35,104 nt of DNA from the NCBI GenBank assembly GCA_002928965.1, contig PERU01000037.1, forward strand, positions 1 to 35,104. Reading direction: 5' to 3'. A program made the translations under genes and the position numbers. The stretch is from Methylomonas sp. Its GTDB lineage: Bacteria; Pseudomonadota; Gammaproteobacteria; Methylococcales; Methylomonadaceae. This document shows, in pieces, positions 9,255 to 17,359 of this stretch; the first letter of the stretch is position 1; each line of letters begins with the position of its first letter. Below the pieces are notes generated by a model. That model was not told the DNA's origin, made no database searches, and worked only from the letters and a program-made list of their open reading frames with translations.

Positions 9255-10358
9255 CTATCTAAGCCGCCCATACGACCAATACGCCGCACAAGCGCCTTCC
9301 GAAGAGACCATGCAGGAACCCATCGGATTTTCCGGCGTGCAGACCGTGCCCAGCAATTTGCAATCCTGCGGTTTTTTTGCGCCGCGCAGAATGGCCGGAC
9401 ATTCGCAGCCTTTGACGTCACTGGCTTGGATGGCCGGCATTTCAAAGCGTTGTTCGGCATCGAATTCAGCGTATTCAGCGCGGATTTTCAAGGCGCTGTT
9501 GGCGATCAAACCTAAACCGCGCCATTCAAAGCTATCGCGCAATGCCAATACTTCAGAGGTCAAGGCCTGGGCTTTTTGATTGCCATCGCGGGTAACGGCA
9601 CGGCTGTATTCATTTTCAACTTCATGGCGGCCCTGGTTGAGCTGACAGATCAGCATTAAAGCCGATTGCATCACGTCCAGTGGCTCAAAACCGGCGATAA
9701 CAATAGGTTTGCGGTAGCGATCGGCAAATGCTTCGTAAGGGCGGCTGCCGATGATGGTGCTGACATGCGATGGGCCGAGAAAAGCATCTATCGCGACCGG
9801 TTGTGGTGCATCCAGAATCGCCTGCATGGCGGCAGGGGTCAGGACATGATTGCAGAATACAGAAAAGTTTTGCAGACCTTCCGCTTGGGCTTGTTTGATG
9901 GCGACGGCCGTGGGTGGAGTGGTGGTTTCAAAACCAATCGCGAAAAACACCACCTGCCGCTGCGGATTGTCGCGGGCGATTTTCAAGGCATCCTGCGTGG
10001 AATACAGCATGCGAATATCTGCGCCAGCGGCCTTGGCTTTCAGTAAGTTGTTTCGGCCTGTTGCCGGCACTCGCATCAAATCGGCATAGGTGCACAGGAT
10101 GACATCGTGTTGTTCGACCAGTTGTATGGCATTGTCGATGCGACCGGTCGGCAACACGCACACCGGACAGCCGGGACCATGGATAAATTCCACGTTGTCG
10201 GGCATCAAGTCCTGCACACCGTAACGAAAAATCGCATGGGTATGACCGCCGCAAAATTCCATCAAGCGGTAATGCCGATTGGGATCGACGGTCTTTGCGA
10301 TAGCTTGGGCTAGGTGTTTGGCCAGATCGTGCTGGCGAAATTCGCTGATGTATTTCAT
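9255..10358 (-). CDS. hypD: HypD, Fe-S scaffold for Fe(CN)2CO assembly
   Basis: HypD forms a complex with HypC on which the Fe(CN)2CO group of NiFe-hydrogenase is assembled. It carries a [4Fe-4S] cluster and redox-active thiols. The 367-residue protein shows the conserved FCGGHTHAIFRYG (C36), GPGCPVCVLP (C64, C67), FFAIGFETTTPPTA, GPSHVSTIIG and IAGFEPLD. The C-terminal Cys-rich segment GCECPAILRG...QDCKLLGTVCTP provides cluster ligands. The start ATG overlaps the hypC stop as ATGA. Length and motif order are typical. Confidence 0.96.
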   Translation of the reverse strand: MKYISEFRQHDLAKHLAQAIAKTVDPNRHYRLMEFCGGHTHAIFRYGVQDLMPDNVEFIHGPGCPVCVLPTGRIDNAIQLVEQHDVILCTYADLMRVPATGRNNLLKAKAAGADIRMLYSTQDALKIARDNPQRQVVFFAIGFETTTPPTAVAIKQAQAEGLQNFSVFCNHVLTPAAMQAILDAPQPVAIDAFLGPSHVSTIIGSRPYEAFADRYRKPIVIAGFEPLDVMQSALMLICQLNQGRHEVENEYSRAVTRDGNQKAQALTSEVLALRDSFEWRGLGLIANSALKIRAEYAEFDAEQRFEMPAIQASDVKGCECPAILRGAKKPQDCKLLGTVCTPENPMGSCMVSSEGACAAYWSYGRLR

Positions 10359-10585
10359 GCGGCGCTGGTCAGGCCGGCTTCGGCGAACAGTGCCAAAGTC
10401 TTTAAAGCCTCGTCTTCGTCGATTTTATTCAACGCATAGCCGACATGCACCAGGACATAGTCGGCTACCTCAACATCGTCAACCAGTGCCAGCGAAACTT
10501 CAACTTTCACACCATCCACCGAGGCGGTGGCCATGCCGGTGTTGGTGTCAATACTAATGATTTGAGCGGGGAGGGCTAAGCACAT
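10355..10585 (-). CDS. hypC: HypC/HupF-family hydrogenase maturation chaperone
   Basis: This 76-residue protein starts MCLALPAQI; Cys2, exposed after Met removal, binds the iron intermediate and later the hydrogenase large-subunit precursor. The family core A-x-V-D-x-V-x-V and the DYVLVHVGYALNKIDEDEA segment are present. It is the first gene of hypCDEF and overlaps hypD by four bases (ATGA). The operon promoter should lie in the 470-bp region upstream, where a small hairpin (10613-10627) and the AATCA repeats are found. I saw no clear -24/-12 sigma-54 promoter. Confidence 0.93.
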   Translation of the reverse strand: MCLALPAQIISIDTNTGMATASVDGVKVEVSLALVDDVEVADYVLVHVGYALNKIDEDEALKTLALFAEAGLTSAA

Positions 10586-10680
10586 GGATTTGCCTTGGTT
10601 TATAGCTAAGTTGTCTCGCAGTGAGACGGGTTATTTTAATACCGGTTCCCATTGCAGCGGGAAGTTTTGTTTGCTTGCCC

Positions 10681-10705
10681 AATCAAATCAAATCAAATCA
10701 AATCA
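10681..10705. repeat. AATCA tandem repeat, five perfect copies
   Basis: Five exact tandem copies of AATCA, followed by a degenerate sixth (ATTCA, 10706-10710). It lies about 100 bases upstream of the hypC start codon. Copy number of such a tract can vary by polymerase slippage. Confidence 0.85.
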
Positions 10706-10723
10706 ATTCAAAGCCTAGCATAG

Positions 10724-10744
10724 TAAACCTGAAACTCAGGTTTA
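10724..10744. terminator. Perfect 9-bp hairpin, possible terminator
   Basis: TAAACCTGA and TCAGGTTTA pair perfectly around the loop AAC. On the minus strand this lies downstream of dbpA and upstream of hypC, so it could separate those transcripts. Little T-tract follows on that strand, so the terminator role is uncertain. Confidence 0.4.
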
Positions 10745-10869
10745 AGGACTTGGGGTAAAAATGATATTTCCGTTACGCCTTCATTGCGATTTAACAGGAA
10801 TTCACTATAAACCCCGTGCAGCTGTTTATCAAAACCGGCTGCATATTGGGGGGTGATTGACCTGTCCCT

Positions 10870-11035
10870 CTAGGAGCCTGTCCAAGAATAGAGAACCTGC
10901 TACTGAAAAGCCCTTTTGGCCAGATTTCCCGCTCATTTTCGTTAAATAGCACCACTATTCGCCTCAAATGATCAACAAATCTGACTCAAAATGGCTTTCC
11001 CTCGCGACGATTCCTATTCTCGGGCAGGCTCCTAG
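10870..11035. mobile_element. MITE-like element, 166 bp, with 22-bp terminal inverted repeats
   Basis: The ends 10870-10891 and 11014-11035 are inverted repeats matching at 20 of 22 positions. Each outer end is CTAG, which may be a 4-bp target-site duplication flanking GAGCCTG...CAGGCTC ends. Target duplications of CTAG (YTAR) are known for IS5-type elements. The interior (about 120 bp) has no open frame. This is the form expected of a miniature, non-autonomous element mobilised by a transposase elsewhere in the genome. Confidence 0.65.
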
Positions 11036-11056
11036 TGGAGACGCATGTTTAAGACG

Positions 11057-12445
11057 CTATTTCCAGCCCGATTTATGTACCTTAAAGCTGCGGCCTTTGA
11101 TTTTGCCTTGGCGTAAACACGTCAAAGCCTGATCAGCGGACGCGCGTTTGATGGCGACGTAAGTTTGTTGATCGAATACATCGATTTTCCCGACTTCACT
11201 GCCGGCAATGCCGTTATCGCCGGTCAACGCCCCCAGAATATCGCCGGGACGGATTTTCTGTTTGCGGCCGCCGTCTATCCATAGACTGACCATTTCCGGT
11301 TGGAAGCGTTCTTCGTAACTCAGTTTAAACGGGGCGATGTCGTCCCAGTGTGCAGAGATATTTAGATATTCTTCTATGCTTTTTAGCCGGTTCAATTCCG
11401 CATCACTGCACAAGCTCAACGCCAGGCCTTTTTTACCGGCTCGACCGGTACGACCAATTCGATGCAGATAGACTTCCGCATCCCATGGCAGTTCGTAATT
11501 GATCACTGCCTGCATATCCTGAATATCCAGGCCTCTGGCCGCAACGTCAGTGGCTACCAGTATAGAGCAACTCTTGTTGGCAAATCGCACCAGGATTTGA
11601 TCGCGGTGTTTTTGTTCCAGGTCGCCATGCAGGGCTTGTACTGAAAAGCCGCAATTATCCAGCGTGTCTGCTACATCCTGGCAATCGCGTTTGGTATTAC
11701 AAAACACCACGCTGGATTCCGGGCGGTGATAGGCCAGTAAATAACCCAGCGCGTTCAGGCGTTTGGCTTTATCGACTTTGTAAAAGTGTTGTTCGATGCT
11801 GGTGTCGTTATGGTGCTGTTCTATGCTGACAGTCAGCGGTTTGAACTGAAACTTTTGGCTCATTTGTCGAATCGGTTCGGCAAACGTCGCGGAGAACAGC
11901 AAGGTTTGCCTATGGTTGGGTGCGTAAGAAATTACGTCGCTGACACTGTCAGAAAAGCCCATGTCCAGCATGCGGTCGGCTTCATCCAGAACCAGCACTT
12001 TCAAATGATCCAGTCGCAAACTGTGTTTTTGCAGATGTTCTTGTAAGCGGCCCGGTGTGCCTACCACAATGTGCACACCATGCTCTAAGGAATCGCGCTG
12101 TGGCGCAAACGGCGTGCCGCCGCATAAGGCCAATACTTTAATGTTTTGGGTAAAGCGGGCAAGTTGCCGAATAGCCTTGCAGACTTGATCTGCCAGTTCG
12201 CGCGTGGGACACACCACCATGGCTTGAACGTGAAAGTCGTCGATGTCCAGCCGGGACAACAGACCAATCCCAAACGCCAGGGTTTTGCCGCTGCCGGTTT
12301 GGGCTTGAGCGATCACATCGCGGCCTTCCAAAATATGCGGCAGGCTTTCAGCTTGAATGGGGGTTAAGTGGCTGTAACCGAGCGAGCTGATGTTTTCCAG
12401 CAAGGCGGGTTTTAAGGGTAAGGCGGAAAATTCAACAGTATTCAC
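11057..12445 (-). CDS. dbpA: ATP-dependent RNA helicase DbpA
   Basis: DbpA is a DEAD-box helicase that remodels 23S rRNA around hairpin 92 during 50S subunit assembly. Visible motifs: Q motif TPIQAESLPHIL, motif I AQTGSGKT (48-55), Ia PTRELADQ (80-87), TPGR (130-133), II DEAD (154-157), III SAT (185-187), V VATDVAARGLD and VI HRIGRTGRAG. The last 75 or so residues, including IRPGDILGALTGDNGI and the final GRSFKVHKSG, are the DbpA-type RNA-binding domain that gives rRNA specificity. It starts with GTG at 12445, which matches family N-termini. Monocistronic by spacing. Confidence 0.95.
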   Translation of the reverse strand: MNTVEFSALPLKPALLENISSLGYSHLTPIQAESLPHILEGRDVIAQAQTGSGKTLAFGIGLLSRLDIDDFHVQAMVVCPTRELADQVCKAIRQLARFTQNIKVLALCGGTPFAPQRDSLEHGVHIVVGTPGRLQEHLQKHSLRLDHLKVLVLDEADRMLDMGFSDSVSDVISYAPNHRQTLLFSATFAEPIRQMSQKFQFKPLTVSIEQHHNDTSIEQHFYKVDKAKRLNALGYLLAYHRPESSVVFCNTKRDCQDVADTLDNCGFSVQALHGDLEQKHRDQILVRFANKSCSILVATDVAARGLDIQDMQAVINYELPWDAEVYLHRIGRTGRAGKKGLALSLCSDAELNRLKSIEEYLNISAHWDDIAPFKLSYEERFQPEMVSLWIDGGRKQKIRPGDILGALTGDNGIAGSEVGKIDVFDQQTYVAIKRASADQALTCLRQGKIKGRSFKVHKSGWK

Positions 12446-12551
12446 AAAGACTCTGGCAGGTGGGAGATGCCAAAAAAATCAGTGACATCGGCAGGCCATC
12501 ATACCAGAAGGCGGCGATTTTCCTGCCATATGCTTGGGTTTAAGTCATATT

Positions 12552-14057
12552 TCAATTGGCTTGCGCTTGTCTTTGGCGTTTGTTGGCAATGCCGCGTTTA
12601 GTGGTTTGTTCATCCTGGGACTTTAAAAACTCAGGACGCCCTTTTTCGCCGGTGCGGGAGAAATCCTGTTCCAGCAACTGTTTGGCGGTTTCTGCCGGAA
12701 CCTGCAAATGGGCGGTGATGACGGTAAAGGTTAATTCAAACAAGCGTTTCAAAGCAATTTGCCACGTGCTGCCGGTGATGGTAAACAACGCATCACTGAG
12801 TTGTAAAAACCGCTGAAACGGTTGGTCGGCCAAAATGACCGGCATGGTGCTGCTAAAGCGGCCTGAGTTGCCGATTAAATCCCAAAATCGGGCGAAGCGG
12901 GTGATGCGTTGCAGGTCTGCAAAACTCATATCCCGGGTGCTGAGTATGGAGTAGGGCGGATTGGGGTCGTAACGTAGTTGATATTCCTCGTTATGGCGGT
13001 TGATCGGCGCGCCACGCAGCCGCTTTAAGATGCCGACCTGGATTTCTTGCGGATTCAGCGCGGCGAGTTCATCAAAGCTTCTCCCAAAGCCGGCCAAGGT
13101 ATCACCCGGCAAGCCAGCGATCAGATCCGCGTGAATGTGGGCCTGCGAGTGTTGGCGTAGCCAAGCCAAATTGGCGCGGGTTTTGTCGTTATCCTGTTTA
13201 CGGCTGATAAGCTGCTGAATCAGCGGATCGAAGCTTTGCACACCCACTTCAAATTGCAAACTGCCGACCGGGAATTGTTGAATAGCCTGTTTTAAGCGCT
13301 CGGGAAGATTATCGGGAATGACTTCAAAATGCAGGTAAATGTCTTCCGCACCTTTTTCGAGGAAAAATTCCAGAATCGCCACGCTGCTATCGACTTTTAA
13401 ATTAAAGGTGCGGTCGATGAATTTGAAATGCCGGGCACCGCGTTGATACAAGGTTTGCATATCCGCTAAAAACGGCTGCAATTCAAACGGTTTGGCGGTG
13501 ACATCCAGTGAAGATAAACAAAATTCGCATTTAAACGGACAACCGCGTGAGGCTTCCACATACACAATCCGCTGACTCAGGTCAGTATCTGTGTAGTAAG
13601 GGTAGGGCGATGCCAGCGCAGACAGGGCTACGGTTTCACCGCTGATGATTTTTTGGGCTGGTTTTTGATCGGCCAGAATGTGTCGGCACAGTTTAGGAAA
13701 ACTGATTTCGCCATAACCGGTGATGATGAAATCGGTCAACTCGGCAACCGCGGGTAAATCGGGTGGATGGCTGACTTCCGGGCCGCCTAAAATCACTGTT
13801 ACCTCTGGCGCGACCTGTTTCAAAATCGCGACTAAGGCACTGATTTCAGCTACATTCCAGATGTACACGCCCAAACCGATAATTCGCGGTTGTTTTTGCA
13901 ACAATTGTTCGGCTATATCGGCAGGCCGCTGATTGATGCCAAATTCGAGTAATTCGGTAGCTGATTGCAATTCGCCCATGTTGGCATACAGGTAACGCAG
14001 GCCAAATGCCGTGTGAATATAACGGGCATTGAGGGTACTGATGATGATGTTAGGCAT
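12552..14057 (-). CDS. B12-binding-domain radical SAM protein (DUF4080 type)
   Basis: The 501-residue protein has an N-terminal cobalamin-binding-like Rossmann domain (about 1-130; IIGLGVYIWN, ILGGPEVS, ITGYGEISF). A radical SAM core follows, with the cluster motif RGCPFKCEFC (C173, C177, C180), FKFIDRTFNL, and a TIM-barrel segment (EVIPDN, QFEVGVQSF, DLIAGLPGDT). The C-terminal part (about 350-460) resembles the DUF4080 region. The usual DxHxxG cobalamin-ligating motif is not seen, so cofactor binding could be base-on or lost. Family members are described as B12-dependent radical SAM methyltransferase-like, with substrates mostly unknown. The C-terminal basic tail is probably disordered. Stand-alone gene. 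Confidence 0.85.
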   Translation of the reverse strand: MPNIIISTLNARYIHTAFGLRYLYANMGELQSATELLEFGINQRPADIAEQLLQKQPRIIGLGVYIWNVAEISALVAILKQVAPEVTVILGGPEVSHPPDLPAVAELTDFIITGYGEISFPKLCRHILADQKPAQKIISGETVALSALASPYPYYTDTDLSQRIVYVEASRGCPFKCEFCLSSLDVTAKPFELQPFLADMQTLYQRGARHFKFIDRTFNLKVDSSVAILEFFLEKGAEDIYLHFEVIPDNLPERLKQAIQQFPVGSLQFEVGVQSFDPLIQQLISRKQDNDKTRANLAWLRQHSQAHIHADLIAGLPGDTLAGFGRSFDELAALNPQEIQVGILKRLRGAPINRHNEEYQLRYDPNPPYSILSTRDMSFADLQRITRFARFWDLIGNSGRFSSTMPVILADQPFQRFLQLSDALFTITGSTWQIALKRLFELTFTVITAHLQVPAETAKQLLEQDFSRTGEKGRPEFLKSQDEQTTKRGIANKRQRQAQAN

Positions 14058-14136
14058 GAGTGGGTGCGTATGGAATATTCCGGTGCCATGCGGCAGTTTT
14101 CTTGAGTGTCAGCGTGCGGTTAGATAGTGGTTTTTA

Positions 14137-16014
14137 TCAATTTAACCTGAAAAAACCCATTTCCTGCATCAAGCCTTGGCTTTGGTCATTCAGTTCTTCC
14201 GCTGTCGCAGCTAATTGTTCCGAGGCGGCGGCATTTTGCTGGATGGCGGTGTTCATTTGGGCAATCGCGCCATTGATTTGTTTGACGCCTACCGCTTGCT
14301 CCTCGGAAGAGCTGGCGATTTCCTGTATCAGACAGGCGGTTTTCTGAATGTTGGGTAACATCTCTGCCAACATCTCGCCGGCATGTTTGGAAATAGTGAC
14401 ATTGTTGGCGGTGAGTTCATTGATCTCAGTGGCTGTGGTTTGGCTGCGGGTGGCCAGTTTGCGTACCTCGGAAGCAACGACCTGAAATCCTGCGCCATGG
14501 GCGCCTGCTCTGGCGGCTTCTATGGACGCGTTTAAAGAAAGTAAATTGGTTTGGTAAGCAATGTCTTCAATCACCGAAACCTTGGCGGCAATTTTGTTCA
14601 TGGCTGCGATGGTCTCATTGACAGCATCGCAACCGGTTTTAGCGGATTTCGCAGCGGATAAGGCGATGGCTTCCGTCATTTGGGCATTTTCCCGATTATG
14701 TTCCACCGAGCCGGTTAATTGTTCCAATGCTGCGCTGGTTTGTTCGATGCTGGCAGCCATTTCGCAGGTGCTTTGGCTCAAGGATTGTGCGGTGCTGTTC
14801 ACCTCCTGCGAAGCTTGAGCGATTTGTCGGCTGCTCAGTGTGCAGGCACCAATCACATCGGCCAGTCGTTTTTGCATAATCATCATGGCGGCGTAAATGC
14901 CGGATGGCTGGGTGCGTTGAGTTTGAGTGTTTCGTCGTTCCAGTCGACCATTGGCAATCCGCTCGGCAATTTCCTGCACAAAAGCCGGTTCTCTACCAAT
15001 TTGATTGGCAATGTCTTTACGCAATATCCAAAATAAAGTCAGCGACAAGCTGAATATCAGGCTAATCAAGCCACTATGCAGCAATAGCTGAGTAATGGCA
15101 TCCTGCCTGATGCGTTGGGCTGATCCAATGGCATCCTGGGCGATAAAGTCTTCAACTTGTTTTAGCAAGTTGATTTTGGCTGTCTGCATTTTAAACCAGT
15201 AACCTGCATCAATCTCGAAGGGGCCTTTGCCGTTTTCTTTTAAAGAGATTTCCCGCATCTTTTGGGTTTCGACAAACGCCACGTCTGCAGCTTTTTCTTT
15301 GAATAGATTGATATATTCAACTGGTGCACGGGCAAAAAACACTTCCAGATACACATCTTGAGCTGACATCAGCGCGATCAGCTTTTCATACATGCCTTGC
15401 AAAAAACCATTGTTGGCAAAGGTGCTGCTAAGCACAGCCCGCTCAATTCCGGAGCGTTCCTTGCCTTTTAAGAAATTGGAATATGCCGCCAGTTTGGAGG
15501 ACATTTCGGCGTTTGAACTGAATTGCGGCAACTGGGCAATGATGTGCAGAAATTCGGCATTCAGGTTGGAGAAATAATCGATAGCAGCTTTCGGCGACAG
15601 GCTGAGATTGCTAACCCCGTTACGAATGGTGTCCAGTTTTTCCAGATCAAACATCAGCAGGTTTACGTCGCCGCTTAGCTGTTGTGTCTCTTTTAGTGAT
15701 GATAAATCGATAAAGGCTTTGAAGGCTTTGAGTTTGCTGTCGGTTGACAGGCGTTGCTGGGTAATTTCCTGGCCGAATTTTGAGCCCTGACTGGTTAAAT
15801 ACAGCGATGACATGCCACGTTCGGATTGTAATTCATGTACCAAAGCGCTGGCATATACGGAAAACTCCGCCAAGCTGATAACCTTGTCCGATGAACGTAT
15901 TTCGTGCAATTGGGTTCGAATGGAAAATGAGGCCAATAATAATAAGCCACTTAAAGGAATCACGGATAGGGCAGCAATTTTGCGACTGAATTTTATATTA
16001 TTTAAATTAATCAT
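14137..16014 (-). CDS. Methyl-accepting chemotaxis protein with NIT sensor domain
   Basis: A 625-residue transmembrane chemoreceptor. Membrane helix 1 spans about 13-32. The periplasmic region 35-300 contains ALVHELQSERGMSSLYL and KGKERSGIERAVLSSTFANNG, typical of the nitrate/nitrite-sensing NIT domain. Membrane helix 2 is about 308-331. A short HAMP-like segment (GREPAFVQEIAERIANGRLE) leads into the MCP signalling domain, with the conserved tip SLNASIEAARAGAHGAGF and EVRKLATRSQ. Glu/Gln-rich heptads suitable for CheR/CheB modification are present. It lacks a C-terminal NWETF-type CheR tether. The probable input is nitrate or nitrite, by family. No che genes are adjacent. A chemotactic or alternative-pathway role cannot be told apart here. 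Confidence 0.9.
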   Translation of the reverse strand: MINLNNIKFSRKIAALSVIPLSGLLLLASFSIRTQLHEIRSSDKVISLAEFSVYASALVHELQSERGMSSLYLTSQGSKFGQEITQQRLSTDSKLKAFKAFIDLSSLKETQQLSGDVNLLMFDLEKLDTIRNGVSNLSLSPKAAIDYFSNLNAEFLHIIAQLPQFSSNAEMSSKLAAYSNFLKGKERSGIERAVLSSTFANNGFLQGMYEKLIALMSAQDVYLEVFFARAPVEYINLFKEKAADVAFVETQKMREISLKENGKGPFEIDAGYWFKMQTAKINLLKQVEDFIAQDAIGSAQRIRQDAITQLLLHSGLISLIFSLSLTLFWILRKDIANQIGREPAFVQEIAERIANGRLERRNTQTQRTQPSGIYAAMMIMQKRLADVIGACTLSSRQIAQASQEVNSTAQSLSQSTCEMAASIEQTSAALEQLTGSVEHNRENAQMTEAIALSAAKSAKTGCDAVNETIAAMNKIAAKVSVIEDIAYQTNLLSLNASIEAARAGAHGAGFQVVASEVRKLATRSQTTATEINELTANNVTISKHAGEMLAEMLPNIQKTACLIQEIASSSEEQAVGVKQINGAIAQMNTAIQQNAAASEQLAATAEELNDQSQGLMQEMGFFRLN

Positions 16015-16399
16015 AGCTTTAACCCTATGTAAATAATGAGGTATGTCTTATCGATTGCTATCTGGCATGACAGCATTCAGTAAGGATATGGTCATAAATA
16101 ACTTCCCGGAATTCTGCTTATTCCGAATTACACGATTCTTGCTCCCCTCTTTGATAAAGAGGGGTTGGGGGAGATTTTTTAATAAATCCCCCTCGATCCC
16201 CCTTTTTCAAAGGGGGACGTTATTTGTAGCGAAATCCTAAGCAAATTAGGCTTGAGTAGCGAGTTGTTTGAATCATAGAATGATTCTGAGGTATCAACAT
16301 AGCCGAATCTAATGGGTTTGGCCGGCAGTCATCATTTTGAATAAATTTGCGATTGGGATGGCGGCGATGAAATCTCAAGCCAAAATTTCCAAATCAACT
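16015..16399. other. 385-bp intergenic region with dispersed palindromic repeat
   Basis: It lies between the HDOD gene and the chemoreceptor gene, both on the minus strand. It holds the G/C-tract palindromic repeat (16144-16216), a small hairpin GAATCAT-AGA-ATGATTC near 16270 and otherwise AT-rich sequence. No gene is supported. Confidence 0.5.
16144..16216. repeat. Compound palindromic repeat of CCCCCTTT/AAAGGGGG type
   Basis: Two hairpins stand side by side: CCCCTCTTT-GAT-AAAGAGGGG (16144-16164, perfect) and CCCCCTTT-TTC-AAAGGGGG (16198-16216, perfect). The spacer GGGGGAGATTT...AAATCCCCCTCG is itself an inverted pair, so the unit can fold as one long cruciform. Repeats of this composition are scattered through many bacterial genomes. 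Confidence 0.7.
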
Positions 16400-17275
16400 T
16401 TAATGATGTACGGGCATCAAAATGTTGATGGTCTCCAGAAACAGATCATCTGCTTCCGCCTGGATGGATGGGATGACAGTTTCATCCAGACCGGTGAATT
16501 GCCAAGCCCACACATCACTATCCATATCACGTGCACCCAGATCTTGAGCCATACCGACCTGATTGGCAATACAGTTTGCTAAGTGCAACAGGCTTGCATC
16601 CAGGGCAAAACTGCCAGCTTGCTGTGGATGGTGGTGCCAAGCTGTCATGGCTTTTAAGGACTCCGGTAATCGCCATAATTCAAGTAATGCCGCACCTACC
16701 TCACAATGAGTATATCCATAGACCTGCTTTTCAGCGTCATGGCATGAAGTTTCGCCTGCAGCCATGAGTGTGAGTACTTGCTTGGCTTGGATTGGGCATT
16801 TTTGGTGCATCAGCAACAGCCCGATATCGTGAATCAGGCCGGCCGCCAGCAAGCGGTCGGGGTGTAACACATGACAGCGCTTGGCCAGAGAGGTGGCGAG
16901 TAAACCGGTGTACACGCTATGTCGCCAAAAACTGGCCAGCTGCTGATTTTGGGAGGCTATTCGACCTAAAGAACCACATAACACACTGGTTAAAACCAGT
17001 TGGTTAAGCATTTGAAACCCGGTGAGTTGTACTGCATACGATACCCGGTCAACCCGGCTGCCTTGCTGGTAACCGCTGTAAACCGGACTGTTGGCCAGAC
17101 GCAAAAGGCGGGCCGTTAAAGCAGGATCGGATTCGATGATGCGGCCAATGAGTTGCGGTGTGCTGTTTGGGTTATCCAGCGCATCCTTGAGTCGGTAATA
17201 GACTTCCGGCAAGGTCACCAATTGGCCGGCTTGCTGGACTAATTCTTTAAGGGATAGGGGATTACTGCTGGCCAA
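16400..17275 (-). CDS. HDOD-domain protein
   Basis: A 291-residue soluble protein made mostly of one HDOD domain (about 12-215): TLPEVYYRLKDAL, IIESDPALTARLLRLANSPVYSG, the HTGL-like SVYTGLLATSLAK, GLIHDIG with H149/D150, and AWHHHPQQAG. HDOD proteins are non-catalytic or weakly catalytic relatives of HD phosphohydrolases and work in bacterial signalling, often with chemoreceptors or response regulators. The C-terminal 60 residues have no named domain. The frame starts with TTG at 17275, with AAGGAA about eight bases upstream; no in-frame ATG is nearby. It follows ppdK but is separated from it by a terminator hairpin. Confidence 0.85.
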   Translation of the reverse strand: MASSNPLSLKELVQQAGQLVTLPEVYYRLKDALDNPNSTPQLIGRIIESDPALTARLLRLANSPVYSGYQQGSRVDRVSYAVQLTGFQMLNQLVLTSVLCGSLGRIASQNQQLASFWRHSVYTGLLATSLAKRCHVLHPDRLLAAGLIHDIGLLLMHQKCPIQAKQVLTLMAAGETSCHDAEKQVYGYTHCEVGAALLELWRLPESLKAMTAWHHHPQQAGSFALDASLLHLANCIANQVGMAQDLGARDMDSDVWAWQFTGLDETVIPSIQAEADDLFLETINILMPVHH

Positions 17276-17325
17276 CGCAAGATTTCCTTGGGCAATTTAT
17301 TGGAGTCAGAGGGGTGTAAAACTTG

Positions 17326-17353
17326 AATCCCGCCAGTTTTCGCTGGCGGGATT
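17326..17353 (-). terminator. Rho-independent terminator of ppdK
   Basis: An 11-bp perfect stem (AATCCCGCCAG with CTGGCGGGATT) encloses the loop TTTTCG. Read on the minus strand, it falls just after the ppdK stop codon and is followed by CAAGTTTTAC, a short T tract. It separates ppdK from the downstream HDOD gene. Confidence 0.8.
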
Positions 17354-17359
17354 ATGGGG

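Larger units (their letters stand above)
10586..11056. other. 471-bp repeat-rich intergenic region between dbpA and hypC
   Basis: Right to left as transcribed, it holds a MITE-like element (10870-11035), a perfect 9-bp hairpin (10724-10744), a pentanucleotide tandem repeat (10681-10705) and a small hairpin GTCTC-N5-GAGAC (10613-10627) in the hypC leader. It contains no gene I can support. Confidence 0.6.

Noticed and set aside
10681-10705. CRISPR-like repeat
   Set aside because: The copies are five bases long and contiguous, with no spacers; it is a microsatellite.
16337-16582. 81-codon plus-strand frame
   Set aside because: Most of it is antisense to the HDOD gene and it lacks a plausible start.
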